DNA of 61,773 bases. Source: Flavobacteriaceae bacterium PRS1 (GTDB lineage Bacteria; Bacteroidota; Bacteroidia; Flavobacteriales; Flavobacteriaceae). The position numbers were made by a program, and so were the translations under genes. Within the stretch, counting starts at the first letter, position 1. The number at the start of each line of letters is the position of its first letter. Shown here piece by piece: positions 44,047 to 52,886 of the stretch. The stretch covers positions 1-61,773 of the forward strand of contig RDRZ01000010.1 in assembly GCA_003709165.1 (NCBI GenBank), in the 5' to 3' direction. Under the pieces are notes generated by a model. It was not told the origin of the DNA, did not search any database, and saw nothing but the letters and a program-made list of their open reading frames with translations.

Positions 44047-44200
44047 ATCTTATTCATTCAGCTAATAGCTTAATCTGTCTATGCTAAATAACTATTAACC
44101 AATAACTAAAAGTAATTTATTGAGTATCAAAACCTATGACTTTTAAATCCATAGAGGTATATTTTTAAACTCAACACTCTCCTTCTGTTTTTTAACTCTA
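44047..44200. other. gap where nuoEFG would normally lie
   Basis: 154 bp, AT-rich, no reading frame and no recognisable remnant of NuoE, NuoF or NuoG on either strand. Contains ACTATTAACCAATAACTAAA, resembling simple repeats seen in other gaps of this cluster. Confidence 0.8.
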
Positions 44201-45325
44201 TCATCTGTCAATATCCGGAATAACAAGATCTATTGTTGCCATAATAGCAACTAAATCTCCTATTTTTCCTCCTTTAGCTATATGGCTAAGTAATGATAAA
44301 TTTGAAAAACCAGGCGATCGAAATTTAAGCCGGTAGGGACTTTTTGTTCCCGTACTTATAACATAAACTCCGAGTTCACCTCTTGCTGTTTCTACTTTTT
44401 GATAATATTCTCCTTTTGGTAATTTTATTACAGCATTTGTTTTAACTCTATGTTCTCCTTCGGGAATATTATCTATTAATTGTTCAACAATCGATAACGA
44501 TTCCCATAATTCCTGAATTCTTACTTTATATCTGGCAAAAGTATCACCTTCGGTTCTTAAGGCTTCATTGAATGTTACTTTATCCAAAGCGCTGTAAGGA
44601 TGATATTTTCTAACATCGCAGGAATATCCTGAAGCCCTGGCCACAGGACCGGAAGCTCCAAAAGAAATAGCATCCTCTTTGGTTAAAATTCCAATGCCTT
44701 TTGTTCTTTTCTGAAAGATTATATTCTCTGTTAAAAGTTTGTCGTATTCCGGAATCTTTGTTTTAAAATGAACTATAAATTTTTTGACCCGTTTAATAAA
44801 ATTGGGATGTATATCTAACATCAAACCCCCAGGAACATTGTAATTCATTGTAAGTCTTGCACCACAGGTTTCTTCGAAAATATCGTTAATCAATTCTCGA
44901 TCTCTGAAACCATAAAAAAATGTAGTTAATGCGCCGACATCCATTCCCATAATACCCCACCATAAACAATGTGAAGAAATTCTTGTGAGTTCACCAATAA
45001 TGGTTCTAATTACTTTTACGCGCTCGGGAACTTCTAATTCCAAAGCGTTTTCAACAACTAAACAAACAGCTTCATTATTTATATTAGAAGATAAATAATC
45101 CATCCTGTCTGTTAAATGAACTATTTGCTGATAGCTATCACGTTCACACATTTTTTCTATGGAACGATGTATATATCCTAAATCTGGCTCAACCTTTTGT
45201 ATAATCTCACCATCAATAGTTAATAAAAGATTTAAAACACCATGTGTTGCCGGATGTTGAGGCCCCATGTTAATTTGGTATGGTTCCGATTTAAAGCTTT
45301 TATCTATTGTGGTTCTTTGTTCCAT
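44201..45325 (-). CDS. nuoD: NADH-quinone oxidoreductase-type subunit D (49 kDa)
   Basis: A 374-residue quinone-binding subunit, not fused to NuoC. Diagnostic: YQINMGPQHPATHGVLNLLL (conserved quinone-site His), DLGYIHRSIEKMCERDSY, RISSHCLWWGIMGMDVGA, ETARGELGVYVIS and the C-terminal IDLVIPDIDR. Near full length. 3 bases after nuoC. Confidence 0.96.
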   Translation of the reverse strand: MEQRTTIDKSFKSEPYQINMGPQHPATHGVLNLLLTIDGEIIQKVEPDLGYIHRSIEKMCERDSYQQIVHLTDRMDYLSSNINNEAVCLVVENALELEVPERVKVIRTIIGELTRISSHCLWWGIMGMDVGALTTFFYGFRDRELINDIFEETCGARLTMNYNVPGGLMLDIHPNFIKRVKKFIVHFKTKIPEYDKLLTENIIFQKRTKGIGILTKEDAISFGASGPVARASGYSCDVRKYHPYSALDKVTFNEALRTEGDTFARYKVRIQELWESLSIVEQLIDNIPEGEHRVKTNAVIKLPKGEYYQKVETARGELGVYVISTGTKSPYRLKFRSPGFSNLSLLSHIAKGGKIGDLVAIMATIDLVIPDIDR

Positions 45326-45328
45326 TAC

Positions 45329-45889
45329 TTATTTGATAACCATATTAATTTCATCTACATAATCCTTTCTTAATGGAAAACCTACCCAGTCTTCGGTTAA
45401 AAAGAGGCGTTTTAAATTAGGATGATTATTAAATTTTATTCCGAAGAAATCAAATACTTCACGTTCGTGAAATTCCGCAGTATACCAAATATCGCAAACC
45501 GAATCAAGGTTTGGGTTTTCTCTGTCCTCTGTTTTAACTTTTACAACAATTATATGTCTGTGAATTGTAGATTCTAAATGATATACAACTCCTAAATCTT
45601 CGCCCCAATCTACACCGCTCAAACAAAACAAATAATCGAAACAAGTTTCTTCATTAGTTTTTAACTGGCTCATCAATGCGTAAAACTGTTCCGGTTGAAC
45701 CAAAACATTTAAAAATTGAGAGCCTTCTTCAATAAATTCTAGAAGACTAGGATTAATTGATTTTTGGGCTTCCGGTTGTTCCTCTGAACCATCTTCTACA
45801 TCAGAGTTCTCTGTAATTTCAGAGACCTTGTCCGCATCTGGATTTGGAAACCAACTGCTTATTATACCTTGTAAAGCTTCATTTGTCAT
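45329..45889 (-). CDS. nuoC: NADH-quinone oxidoreductase-type subunit C (30 kDa)
   Basis: A 186-residue peripheral subunit: FDYLFCLSGVDWGEDLGVVYHL, then the signature ERE-VFDFFGIKFNNHPNLKRLFL and GFPLRKDY. The N-terminal third carries an acidic low-complexity stretch (residues ~25-42, ENSDVEDGSEEQPEAQ) that I do not expect in most homologues. Follows nuoB by 14 bases. Confidence 0.94.
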   Translation of the reverse strand: MTNEALQGIISSWFPNPDADKVSEITENSDVEDGSEEQPEAQKSINPSLLEFIEEGSQFLNVLVQPEQFYALMSQLKTNEETCFDYLFCLSGVDWGEDLGVVYHLESTIHRHIIVVKVKTEDRENPNLDSVCDIWYTAEFHEREVFDFFGIKFNNHPNLKRLFLTEDWVGFPLRKDYVDEINMVIK

Positions 45890-45903
45890 ATATCCATTCA
45901 GTT

Positions 45904-46485
45904 TTATTGCCCTTCATCAAATCCATCGATAGGATTTATTTTGTGCTTCATGTTTTCAGTTCGAATTTTATCTTGAAGCATCAGCATACCTTCTAATAAT
46001 GCTTCAGGTCGTGGTGGACATCCAGCCACATATACATCAACAGGAATAACATGGTCTGCTCCTTTTACAACAGAATATGTATTGTAAAAAAATGGTCCTC
46101 CGGAAATAGCACAAGCGCCCATAGCAATTACATACTTAGGTTCTGCCATTTGGTCGTATAAACGTCTTAAAACCGGAGCCATTTTATTTACAATAGTTCC
46201 AGCGATTATAATTAAATCGGCTTGTCTAGGAGAAGTTCTTGCTACTTCAAAACCAAATCTTGAATAATCATGGCGGGAAGCTCCTGTTTGCATCATTTCG
46301 ATAGCACAACAACTAGTCCCAAAATAAAGTGGCCAAAGTGAATTGGATCGTCCCCAGTTTATTACTTTGTCTAATGAAGTAACCATTATATTTGCTCCGT
46401 TTCCTCCAGGAATTATTTTTCCAGGGAAATCTTCTGGTACAGCACCTTGTTGTCCAGAAGGATATATTGTTTTTTCTACTCCCAT
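45904..46485 (-). CDS. nuoB: NADH-quinone oxidoreductase-type subunit B (N2 cluster)
   Basis: About 193 residues from the ATG at 46485, which overlaps the nuoA stop by 10 bases; an in-frame upstream ATG at 46506 is possible but overlaps more. It carries cluster N2, the last Fe-S centre before quinone: tandem Cys59-Cys60 ([12 protein letters not shown]), Cys125 (GACAISGG) and Cys156 (GCPPRPEAL). Confidence 0.96.
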   Translation of the reverse strand: MGVEKTIYPSGQQGAVPEDFPGKIIPGGNGANIMVTSLDKVINWGRSNSLWPLYFGTSCCAIEMMQTGASRHDYSRFGFEVARTSPRQADLIIIAGTIVNKMAPVLRRLYDQMAEPKYVIAMGACAISGGPFFYNTYSVVKGADHVIPVDVYVAGCPPRPEALLEGMLMLQDKIRTENMKHKINPIDGFDEGQ

Positions 46486-46826
46486 TTTAATGCTCCTTTT
46501 TTCCATGCGTATAATAATCCTAATCCTAATATGATAAGAAAGATGAGTATTTCTAAAAAGGCAACAGCACCAATACTTTTAAAAACTACTGCCCAGGGAA
46601 ATAAAAATGCTATCTCTACATCAAAAATCAAAAATAAAATGGCAAACAAATAATAACCCACTTTAAACTGTACCCAAGTTGGCCCTTTGGTTACCATTCC
46701 ACTTTCGTAAGGCTCTCTCTTTTGTGGATTATCTGATTTATGCGAAATTAAATTCGATAAAAAATTCGATCCTGCAACCATTACTACTCCTGCAATAATA
46801 AATACTATGATGGCTTCTGATCCCAT
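46476..46826 (-). CDS. nuoA: NADH-quinone oxidoreductase-type subunit A
   Basis: A 116-residue protein with three membrane segments and the matrix-loop signature [43 protein letters not shown] (conserved Glu/Asp). First nuo gene, 66 bases downstream of korB on the same strand, so korAB and nuo may be co-transcribed. Confidence 0.96.
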   Translation of the reverse strand: MGSEAIIVFIIAGVVMVAGSNFLSNLISHKSDNPQKREPYESGMVTKGPTWVQFKVGYYLFAILFLIFDVEIAFLFPWAVVFKSIGAVAFLEILIFLIILGLGLLYAWKKGALKWE

Positions 46827-46892
46827 AATTTTAAATTAAATTTCAATCTTTAAATCCCAAATCCAAAAAAATTACTTATTAATAACCAAAAA

Positions 46893-47906
46893 CTAATTAA
46901 CTTTATAAGTATCTCCTGAAAAGAACAAATCATCTACTTTCATGAAGCTTGATTTTGCTTTAACTTCAGCAGTTTGTTCTTTTTGTCGTTCTTCTAAAGT
47001 AATATCGTCGAAACTTCTTATAATTCCTGTAACTAAAGGATATCTTAATCGTACAAGCATTTGATGTAAAGTTGGGTCTTGTTCTTTAGCGTTGTGTATT
47101 AAAAGGTCTTCTTGTTTTATTCCGTTTTCTCCAATGGTTACAACTTCTAATTTTAAGCCGTTCAATATTAATCCTTTATCACGTTCTTTGCCAAAAATCA
47201 TTGGTTTGCCGTGTTCAACAAATAATTGCATATCTGCACGTACAGCTTTGTCTGTATATTGAGAAAAACAACCGTCATTAAATATTGGACAATTCTGTAA
47301 TACTTCGATTAATGAAGTGCCTTTAAATTTTTCACATTCAATAAAAATTTGAGTCATCTCTTTTGGAGTATTACCACCTATTCTTCCAAAAAATCGTGCT
47401 TGGGCACCTATTGCCAATTCTCCAGGAATAAATGGTGGTTGTGTGTTTCCGTAAGGCGATGATTTTGTTTTAAGCCCAACTGTTGAAGTAGGCGAGAATT
47501 GTCCTTTAGTTAAGCCATATATTTCATTGTTAAATAGTATGATATTTAAATCTACATTTCTACGTAACAGATGAATAAAATGATTACCACCTATTGCCAT
47601 AGCATCACCATCTCCAGTAATAACCCAAACACTTAAATTGGGGTTTGCCAATTTAACACCAGTAGCAATAGCAGGTGCTCTACCATGAATACTGTGCATG
47701 CCATAAGTGTCCATATAATAAGGAAAACGGGAAGAGCATCCAATACCAGAAATAAATACGACATCTTCTTTTTTAACTCCCATTTCCGGAAGTGCTTTTT
47801 GCATAGCACGTAAAATAACGTAGTCATCACAACCAGGACACCACCTTACTTCTTGATCACTTGCAAAATCTTTATATGTATATTCTTTTACAGCTGTTGA
47901 TTCCAT
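46893..47906 (-). CDS. korB: 2-oxoacid:ferredoxin oxidoreductase, beta subunit
   Basis: A 337-residue thiamine-diphosphate subunit. Fe-S ligands: Cys23, Cys26 (RWCPGCDDY), Cys57 (SGIGCSSR) and a later Cys (206 or 213). ThDP/Mg motif GDGDAMAIGG...NNEIYGLTKGQ (98-136). With KorA it oxidatively decarboxylates 2-oxoglutarate (or another 2-oxoacid) with CoA, reducing ferredoxin. 10 bases after korA and 66 bases before nuoA. The lack of a long pyruvate-type fusion and the GIGCSSR/HGRAPAIATG motifs favour Kor over Por. Confidence 0.9.
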   Translation of the reverse strand: MESTAVKEYTYKDFASDQEVRWCPGCDDYVILRAMQKALPEMGVKKEDVVFISGIGCSSRFPYYMDTYGMHSIHGRAPAIATGVKLANPNLSVWVITGDGDAMAIGGNHFIHLLRRNVDLNIILFNNEIYGLTKGQFSPTSTVGLKTKSSPYGNTQPPFIPGELAIGAQARFFGRIGGNTPKEMTQIFIECEKFKGTSLIEVLQNCPIFNDGCFSQYTDKAVRADMQLFVEHGKPMIFGKERDKGLILNGLKLEVVTIGENGIKQEDLLIHNAKEQDPTLHQMLVRLRYPLVTGIIRSFDDITLEERQKEQTAEVKAKSSFMKVDDLFFSGDTYKVN

Positions 47907-47916
47907 AATTAAATTA

Positions 47917-49776
47917 TTAAGAGCTTATTAATTGTTTAAATTTTTCAGTTAATTCGCTATTACCAAATGGGAGTCCTTGTATTTTATTAAATTGTAAGAA
48001 TTCGAATCCATTAAAGTTTATCTTTAAAACTTTAGCAAACTGACCTGTATTTAATTCGCAAACCACAATTTTTTTGAATTGTTTTAAAACGGTTTCCGTA
48101 TTTTTTGGCATTGGGTTTATGTAATTAAAGTGTGCTAATCCAATATTTTTATAACCTTCATCCTTTAATTGTTTTACTGAAGAATATAAAGAACCGTAAG
48201 TGCCTCCCCATCCTATAACGAGTAAATCTCCATTATCTGTAAATTCAGTAGTTAAATTTGGTATATAATTTTGAACACGTTTAATTTTTTCTGCCCTGAT
48301 CTTGGTCATATACTCATGATTGTCTGCAATATAAGAAACATTGCCAGTTATACGATCTTTTTCCAGACCTCCAACTCTATGTTCTAAACCTTTAGTTCCC
48401 GGAATTGGCCATTTACGAGCAAGTGTGTTTTCATCCCTGTCATAAGTATGCCAGTTTTCGTTAGCTTCTTTTATAATATTATTCTTAATTTCCGGCATAT
48501 CAGCAACCGATTTTATTTTCCAGGGTGCCGAACCACTTGCAATGTATCCATCTGACAATAATATTACAGGTGTCATATGCTCTATTGTGAGTTTTGCTGC
48601 TTCATAGGCAAAATCAAAACAATTAGCAGGTGTGCTGGCGGCAATTACAATTACAGGACTTTCTCCATTTCTGCCATAAAGTGACTGCAATAAGTCAGAT
48701 TGTTCAGTTTTTGTAGGTAAACCTGTTGAAGGTCCACCACGCTGTACATTTATAACCACTAATGGCAATTCAATAATCATAGCCAGACCTAATGCTTCGC
48801 CTTTTAAAGCTAAACCGGGACCAGAGGTCATAGTAATAGCCAAGTTGCCAGCAAATGAAGCTCCAATGGCGGATGTGATACCAGCAATTTCGTCTTCGGC
48901 TTGAAGAGCTTTTACGCCAAAATGTTTATGCTTTACAAATTCGTTGAAAATATCCGATGCAGGAGTAATAGGGTATGAGCTTATAAACAAGTCCAATCCG
49001 GATTTTTCGGCAGCAGCAAGAAATCCCCAAGCAGTTGCTGTGTTCCCCATAATTATTTTATACGTTCCAGGCTTCATTTTTGCCGGAGCAATGGTATATG
49101 CATTTGGAATTAATTCTAATGTTTCAGCAAAATAATAACCTGTATTTAATACTTTGGTATTGGCTTCAACGATTTGAGGTTTAGATTTAAACTTTTTATT
49201 AAAAAAGGCGATGGTATGGTCAGTAGAGCGATTGTACATCCAATATACCATACCTAAGGCAAACATATTTTTACTTCGTACAATACTTTTATTATCTAAT
49301 CCTTTGATATCTTTTAATACTTCTTTGGTTAAAGATGTCATTGTCACTTCAATAACACGATAATTTTCAAGACTTCCATCTTCTAAAGGGTTAGACTCAT
49401 ATTCTGCCTTTGCTAAATTCTTTTTTGTAAAGGCATCAGTATCCACAATTATAGTGTGCCCTGGTTTTACAGCATGCAAGTTGGTTTTTAATCCTGCCGG
49501 ATTCATTGCGACTAATAAATCGACTTCATCTCCAGGAGTGCTAATTTCGACACTACCAATATGTACTTGAAACCCTGAAACACCGTATAGACTTCCTTGA
49601 GGAGCTCTAATTTCTGCAGGATAGTTAGGAAAAGTCGCTATATCATTCCCAAACATGGCAGAAGTATCAGAAAATTGCGTGCCAGTTAATTGCATTCCAT
49701 CTCCTGAATCTCCTACAAACCTAATTATAACAGCCTCTAACACTTCTTGCTTAATATTTTCTTCAGTTGTAATCAT
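47917..49776 (-). CDS. korA: 2-oxoacid:acceptor oxidoreductase, alpha (gamma-alpha fused) subunit
   Basis: A 619-residue protein. Residues ~15-200 are the gamma domain (IRFVGDSGDGMQLTGTQFS; PAEIRAPQGSLYGVSGFQVHIG); residues ~240-619 are the alpha domain with YPITPASDIFNEF, TSGPGLALKGEALGLAMI and GGPSTGLPTKTEQSDLLQSLYGRNGE. This fused two-gene architecture is that of 2-oxoglutarate:ferredoxin oxidoreductase (KorAB) of aerobic bacteria. First gene of the probable korAB-nuo unit and divergent from the ferredoxin gene with 171 bp between. Confidence 0.9.
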   Translation of the reverse strand: MITTEENIKQEVLEAVIIRFVGDSGDGMQLTGTQFSDTSAMFGNDIATFPNYPAEIRAPQGSLYGVSGFQVHIGSVEISTPGDEVDLLVAMNPAGLKTNLHAVKPGHTIIVDTDAFTKKNLAKAEYESNPLEDGSLENYRVIEVTMTSLTKEVLKDIKGLDNKSIVRSKNMFALGMVYWMYNRSTDHTIAFFNKKFKSKPQIVEANTKVLNTGYYFAETLELIPNAYTIAPAKMKPGTYKIIMGNTATAWGFLAAAEKSGLDLFISSYPITPASDIFNEFVKHKHFGVKALQAEDEIAGITSAIGASFAGNLAITMTSGPGLALKGEALGLAMIIELPLVVINVQRGGPSTGLPTKTEQSDLLQSLYGRNGESPVIVIAASTPANCFDFAYEAAKLTIEHMTPVILLSDGYIASGSAPWKIKSVADMPEIKNNIIKEANENWHTYDRDENTLARKWPIPGTKGLEHRVGGLEKDRITGNVSYIADNHEYMTKIRAEKIKRVQNYIPNLTTEFTDNGDLLVIGWGGTYGSLYSSVKQLKDEGYKNIGLAHFNYINPMPKNTETVLKQFKKIVVCELNTGQFAKVLKINFNGFEFLQFNKIQGLPFGNSELTEKFKQLISS

Positions 49777-49947
49777 ATCTTATGATAGTTTGAAAATATT
49801 TTAATTAAATTTATCAAAAAATGACTAGATAATGCATAGATGTTAAATTTAATTTCACTTTTTATATGAAATTTAATCTTTTTATTATATTAATATAGTA
49901 AAAAAAGATTATATTTTACAAATAAGTATTTTTTAAATAGGTAAATC

Positions 49948-50298
49948 ATGGCAATTATAATAACAGACGAATGTATTAACTGTGATGCTTGTGTTGTAGA
50001 GTGTCCAAATAATGCGATTTACGAACCAGATCAGGAATGGGCTTATGCCGACGAAACTGCTTTAAGTGGTATGGTTACCCTTCCAAAAGGAGGGGAAGTG
50101 GATGCTGACACCCAAAACACTCCTGTATCTGATGAGTTTTATTTTATTGTTGCAGAGAAATGTACTGAATGTAAAGGCTTTCATGACGAACCACAATGTG
50201 CAGCTGTTTGTCCTGTAGATTGTTGTGTTCCTGATGATGATAACGTAGAAACTGAAGAATTTCTTTTAGAGAAAAAAGTTTGGATGCACGGAGAATAA
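49948..50298 (+). CDS. dicluster [4Fe-4S] ferredoxin
   Basis: A 116-residue acidic protein. Cluster I ligands Cys9, 12, 15, 19 (CINCDACVVECP); cluster II Cys72, 75, 84, 88 (CTECKGFHDEPQCAAVCP), followed by a Cys pair (92-93). A ~50-residue insert separates the clusters and the C-terminus is extended, as in the YfhL/Alvin-type ferredoxins with low-potential clusters. Its position, divergent from korA, makes it the likely electron carrier between KorAB and the NuoEFG-less complex I (inference). Confidence 0.9.
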   Translation: MAIIITDECINCDACVVECPNNAIYEPDQEWAYADETALSGMVTLPKGGEVDADTQNTPVSDEFYFIVAEKCTECKGFHDEPQCAAVCPVDCCVPDDDNVETEEFLLEKKVWMHGE

Positions 50299-50327
50299 AC
50301 AAAACCTATAACTGGTTGTAGTTAGTA

Positions 50328-50567
50328 TTATTCAATATTAATAACCTGTTCTATTTGTGGAGCGTATTTCTTAATGGTCATTTCTACTCCAGTTTTTAAA
50401 GTCATCTGGTTAACACCACATCCTACACATGTACCTTCTAATTGAACCATAACTATTTTATTCTCTTTAATAGAGACTAAAGAAATATCACCTCCATCGC
50501 TTTGTAAAAAAGGACGTATTTCGTCTAAAGCCTTTTCAACATTCAGCTTTAATTCTTCTGTTTTCAT
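50328..50567 (-). CDS. nfuA: NifU-like Fe-S scaffold (Nfu domain)
   Basis: A 79-residue single Nfu domain: DEIRPFLQSDGGDISLVSI, then the cluster-binding CVGCGV (EGTCVGCGVNQMTLK). It would deliver [4Fe-4S] clusters to targets. Begins 3 bases after mrp and converges on the ferredoxin gene. No A-type N-terminal domain, so the nfuA name is by similarity of the C-terminal domain only. Confidence 0.85.
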   Translation of the reverse strand: MKTEELKLNVEKALDEIRPFLQSDGGDISLVSIKENKIVMVQLEGTCVGCGVNQMTLKTGVEMTIKKYAPQIEQVINIE

Positions 50568-50570
50568 ATC

Positions 50571-51713
50571 TTATTTTTTAAATGCGGCGCATCCAGCCAT
50601 TGTTGTGATTTTTATTGCTTCGGTTGGAGGTAAATCATCGTTTCTCCTTACAACTTCTTGAACTACATTTTGCGTTATTTTTTCAAAGGCTTGCTCTAAT
50701 GGAGTTGCTGTTTGCAATGCAGCCGGACGACCTATATCACCAGCTTCCCGAATACTTTGCACCAAAGGAATTTCTCCTAAAAAAGGAACTTGTAAATCTT
50801 CTGCCAGATGCTTTGCACCTTCTTTTCCGAAAATATAATATTTTTTATTTGGCAACTCTTCAGGAGTGAAAAACGCCATATTTTCTATAATTCCGAGAAC
50901 TGGAACGTTAATACTATCTTGTTGAAACATTGCTACTCCTTTTTTAGCATCTGCCAATGCTACTTTCTGCGGTGTACTAACAATAACTGCTCCAGTTAAT
51001 GGTAAAGCTTGCATGATACTTAAATGAATATCTCCTGTTCCTGGAGGTAAATCGATAAGCATAAAATCGAGTTCTCCCCAAGCTGCATCAAAAATCATTT
51101 GGTTTAAAGCCTTTGAAGCCATTGGACCACGCCAAACAACAGCCTGATCGGGTTGGGTAAAAAACCCAATAGATAATACTTTGACACCATAATTTTCGAC
51201 AGGTTTCATTTTAGATTTTCCATCAATAGTAACAGCAAGAGGTCTTTCGGATTCTACATCAAACATAATAGGTATTGATGGGCCATAAATATCGGCATCT
51301 AAAATTCCGACTTTAAATCCCATTTTAGCTAAGGTTACTGCAAGATTTGCCGTAACTGTAGATTTTCCGACACCTCCTTTTCCGGAGGCAATAGCAACTA
51401 TGTTTTGAATGCCAGGAATTGATTTTCCTTTAATAACATTAGGAGCTGGTTTGGCAGGAGCATCTACTTTTACATTTACCGTCACTTTAGCTTTTTCGTA
51501 TACAATATCATGAATGGTTTTCATAATATCTACTTCTGTTTTCTTTTTCGCCTGTAAAGTAGGGTTAGTAATAGTAATGTCTATAATAACTTCATCGCCA
51601 AATGTCATTACATTTTTTAGCGCACCACTTTCAACCAAATTTTTTCCTTCTCCAGGAACTGTAATGGTTTCAAGAGCTTTATATATATCTTGTTTGTTTA
51701 GGTTCATATTCAT
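50571..51713 (-). CDS. apbC: Mrp/NBP35-type ATP-binding Fe-S carrier (ApbC)
   Basis: About 380 residues from the ATG at 51713 (51707 is also possible). N-terminal DUF59-type domain (~1-90: DIYKALETITVPGEGKNLVESGAL), then the ParA-like P-loop SGKGGVGKSTVTANLAVTLA (~111-130), GILDADIYGPSIP and LIDLPPGTGD. Cluster-binding Cys in the C-terminal half are not in the classical CxxC. An in-frame start at 51791 would add 26 residues encoded mostly by a GACCTCC/GGAGGTT palindrome and is rejected. Confidence 0.92.
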   Translation of the reverse strand: MNMNLNKQDIYKALETITVPGEGKNLVESGALKNVMTFGDEVIIDITITNPTLQAKKKTEVDIMKTIHDIVYEKAKVTVNVKVDAPAKPAPNVIKGKSIPGIQNIVAIASGKGGVGKSTVTANLAVTLAKMGFKVGILDADIYGPSIPIMFDVESERPLAVTIDGKSKMKPVENYGVKVLSIGFFTQPDQAVVWRGPMASKALNQMIFDAAWGELDFMLIDLPPGTGDIHLSIMQALPLTGAVIVSTPQKVALADAKKGVAMFQQDSINVPVLGIIENMAFFTPEELPNKKYYIFGKEGAKHLAEDLQVPFLGEIPLVQSIREAGDIGRPAALQTATPLEQAFEKITQNVVQEVVRRNDDLPPTEAIKITTMAGCAAFKK

Positions 51714-51737
51714 TTCCCTCGAAAGAGGAAATCTTTC

Positions 51738-51772
51738 GATTAATAATTTAAATGACCTCCTTTTTAAGGAGG
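51738..51772. repeat. palindromic repeat upstream of mrp
   Basis: TGACCTCCTTTTTAAGGAGG near 51750-51771 forms a CCTCC/GGAGG palindrome of the interspersed type, placed just before the mrp start. It resembles an SD-like GGAGG by chance; flavobacterial genes do not rely on SD sequences. Confidence 0.55.
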
Positions 51773-51852
51773 TTAGTTCAACTTTATTCATACAGTTAAA
51801 CTAATTTAGATTAATTCTAAAGAGCAAATATAATTAATTTAGCTTGAAGTAA

Positions 51853-51870
51853 GAAGCTTGAAGCTTGAAG
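51853..51870. repeat. heptamer array GAAGCTT x2.6
   Basis: GAAGCTT GAAGCTT GAAG, preceded by further AGCTTGAAG copies from 51841, between mrp and the alkyltransferase-like gene. Confidence 0.75.
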
Positions 51871-51916
51871 TTTTCGATTTGTAATTATTTGTAAATTTTA
51901 CAAAAATTAGGATAAA

Positions 51917-52252
51917 TTACTGTTGTAGTTCCTTCAAAGGATTCCAGAACACAGTTTCAAAATCCTGAATTTGATTGTCGATTATAATAACACCCTCACT
52001 CTCTAATAGCTGTTGCATGAGGTTTGTACCTTCAAAATGTTGTTTTCCTGTCAGTAAACCTTTTCTGTTTACAACTCGGTGTGCTGGAACATTTTTAGCA
52101 ACAGAACCATTCAAAGCATAACCAACCATTCTTGCGCTTCTAGTTGCACCAAGATAAGTGGCAATAGCCCAATAACTCGTTACTCTTCCATAAGGGATTA
52201 ACTTTGCTGTGTCGTAAACTTTATCAAAAAAGTTTAAGGTTTTAGTCTGCAT
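51917..52252 (-). CDS. alkyltransferase-like protein (ATL, MGMT family)
   Basis: A 111-residue protein with the MGMT fold: GRVTSYWAIATYLGATRSARMVGYALN and PAHRVVNRKGLLTGK. The active-site Cys of PCHRV is replaced by Ala (PAHRV, Ala57), so it cannot transfer alkyl groups. ATL proteins bind O6-alkylguanine and hand it to nucleotide excision repair. 4 bases after the LysE gene on the same strand. Confidence 0.9.
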   Translation of the reverse strand: MQTKTLNFFDKVYDTAKLIPYGRVTSYWAIATYLGATRSARMVGYALNGSVAKNVPAHRVVNRKGLLTGKQHFEGTNLMQQLLESEGVIIIDNQIQDFETVFWNPLKELQQ

Positions 52253-52256
52253 TTAT

Positions 52257-52886
52257 CTATAATTCTTTAATGATATTAATTAATGTAAAAATAGAAATGA
52301 CACCTGTAATACCTCCAATAATGTAATTCATATTTTTTTGTGAAGTAAGGGTTTTGTTTTTAATTTTATCGAAAAAGAAAATATACGTATATAACGTTAC
52401 AAATGTTCCCATTGCTGCTCCAACTATGTAGGATGCAATGCTGGTCATATCAAATTGCAACCAGCCAAAAGAAGCTAAAGTAATACTCATATAAGCTTGG
52501 TATGGAATAGGAAAAACATTTAACGAGGATAAAAACATTCCGAAAAATAAACGATTGTGCTTACTTTTTATGTGATGCTCTATTTCTGGATTTGTGTCCT
52601 TTTTTGCAATTAATAAAAAGTAAATGGTAATTAAAACGAAAATAACAAAGGCTACACGTTGTAAAATATCTATAATATCTGGATGATTGCTTAAATATCT
52701 GGCAAATATTACAGCAATAAAAGTTTGTATTAAAACTGTTATACAAGCTCCAATAGAGAACATAATTCCTCTGCTATAACCTTCTTTAAGGCTTATTTTT
52801 GCGGCTGTCATGTTAAGCAATCCAGGAGGAACCACTCCAAAAAGTGCTATAATTAATCCAAGAAAAAATATGTAAGTAATATTCAA
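52257..52886 (-). CDS. LysE/RhtB family exporter
   Basis: A 209-residue protein with six membrane segments: FFLGLIIALFGVVPPGLLNMTAAKISLKEGYSRGIMFSIGA is the LysE-type N-terminus. Amino-acid export is likely; substrate unknown. Its start overlaps the trmB stop by 4 bases, so the two are translationally coupled. Confidence 0.87.
   Translation of the reverse strand: MNITYIFFLGLIIALFGVVPPGLLNMTAAKISLKEGYSRGIMFSIGACITVLIQTFIAVIFARYLSNHPDIIDILQRVAFVIFVLITIYFLLIAKKDTNPEIEHHIKSKHNRLFFGMFLSSLNVFPIPYQAYMSITLASFGWLQFDMTSIASYIVGAAMGTFVTLYTYIFFFDKIKNKTLTSQKNMNYIIGGITGVISIFTLINIIKEL

Noticed and set aside
44047-44200. Possible nuoE/F/G remnants between nuoD and nuoH
   Set aside because: No frame, motif or fragment of these proteins seen on either strand; treated as true absence in this locus.
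51917-52252. Functional O6-methylguanine methyltransferase
   Set aside because: The catalytic Cys is replaced by Ala (PAHRV), so it was called alkyltransferase-like.
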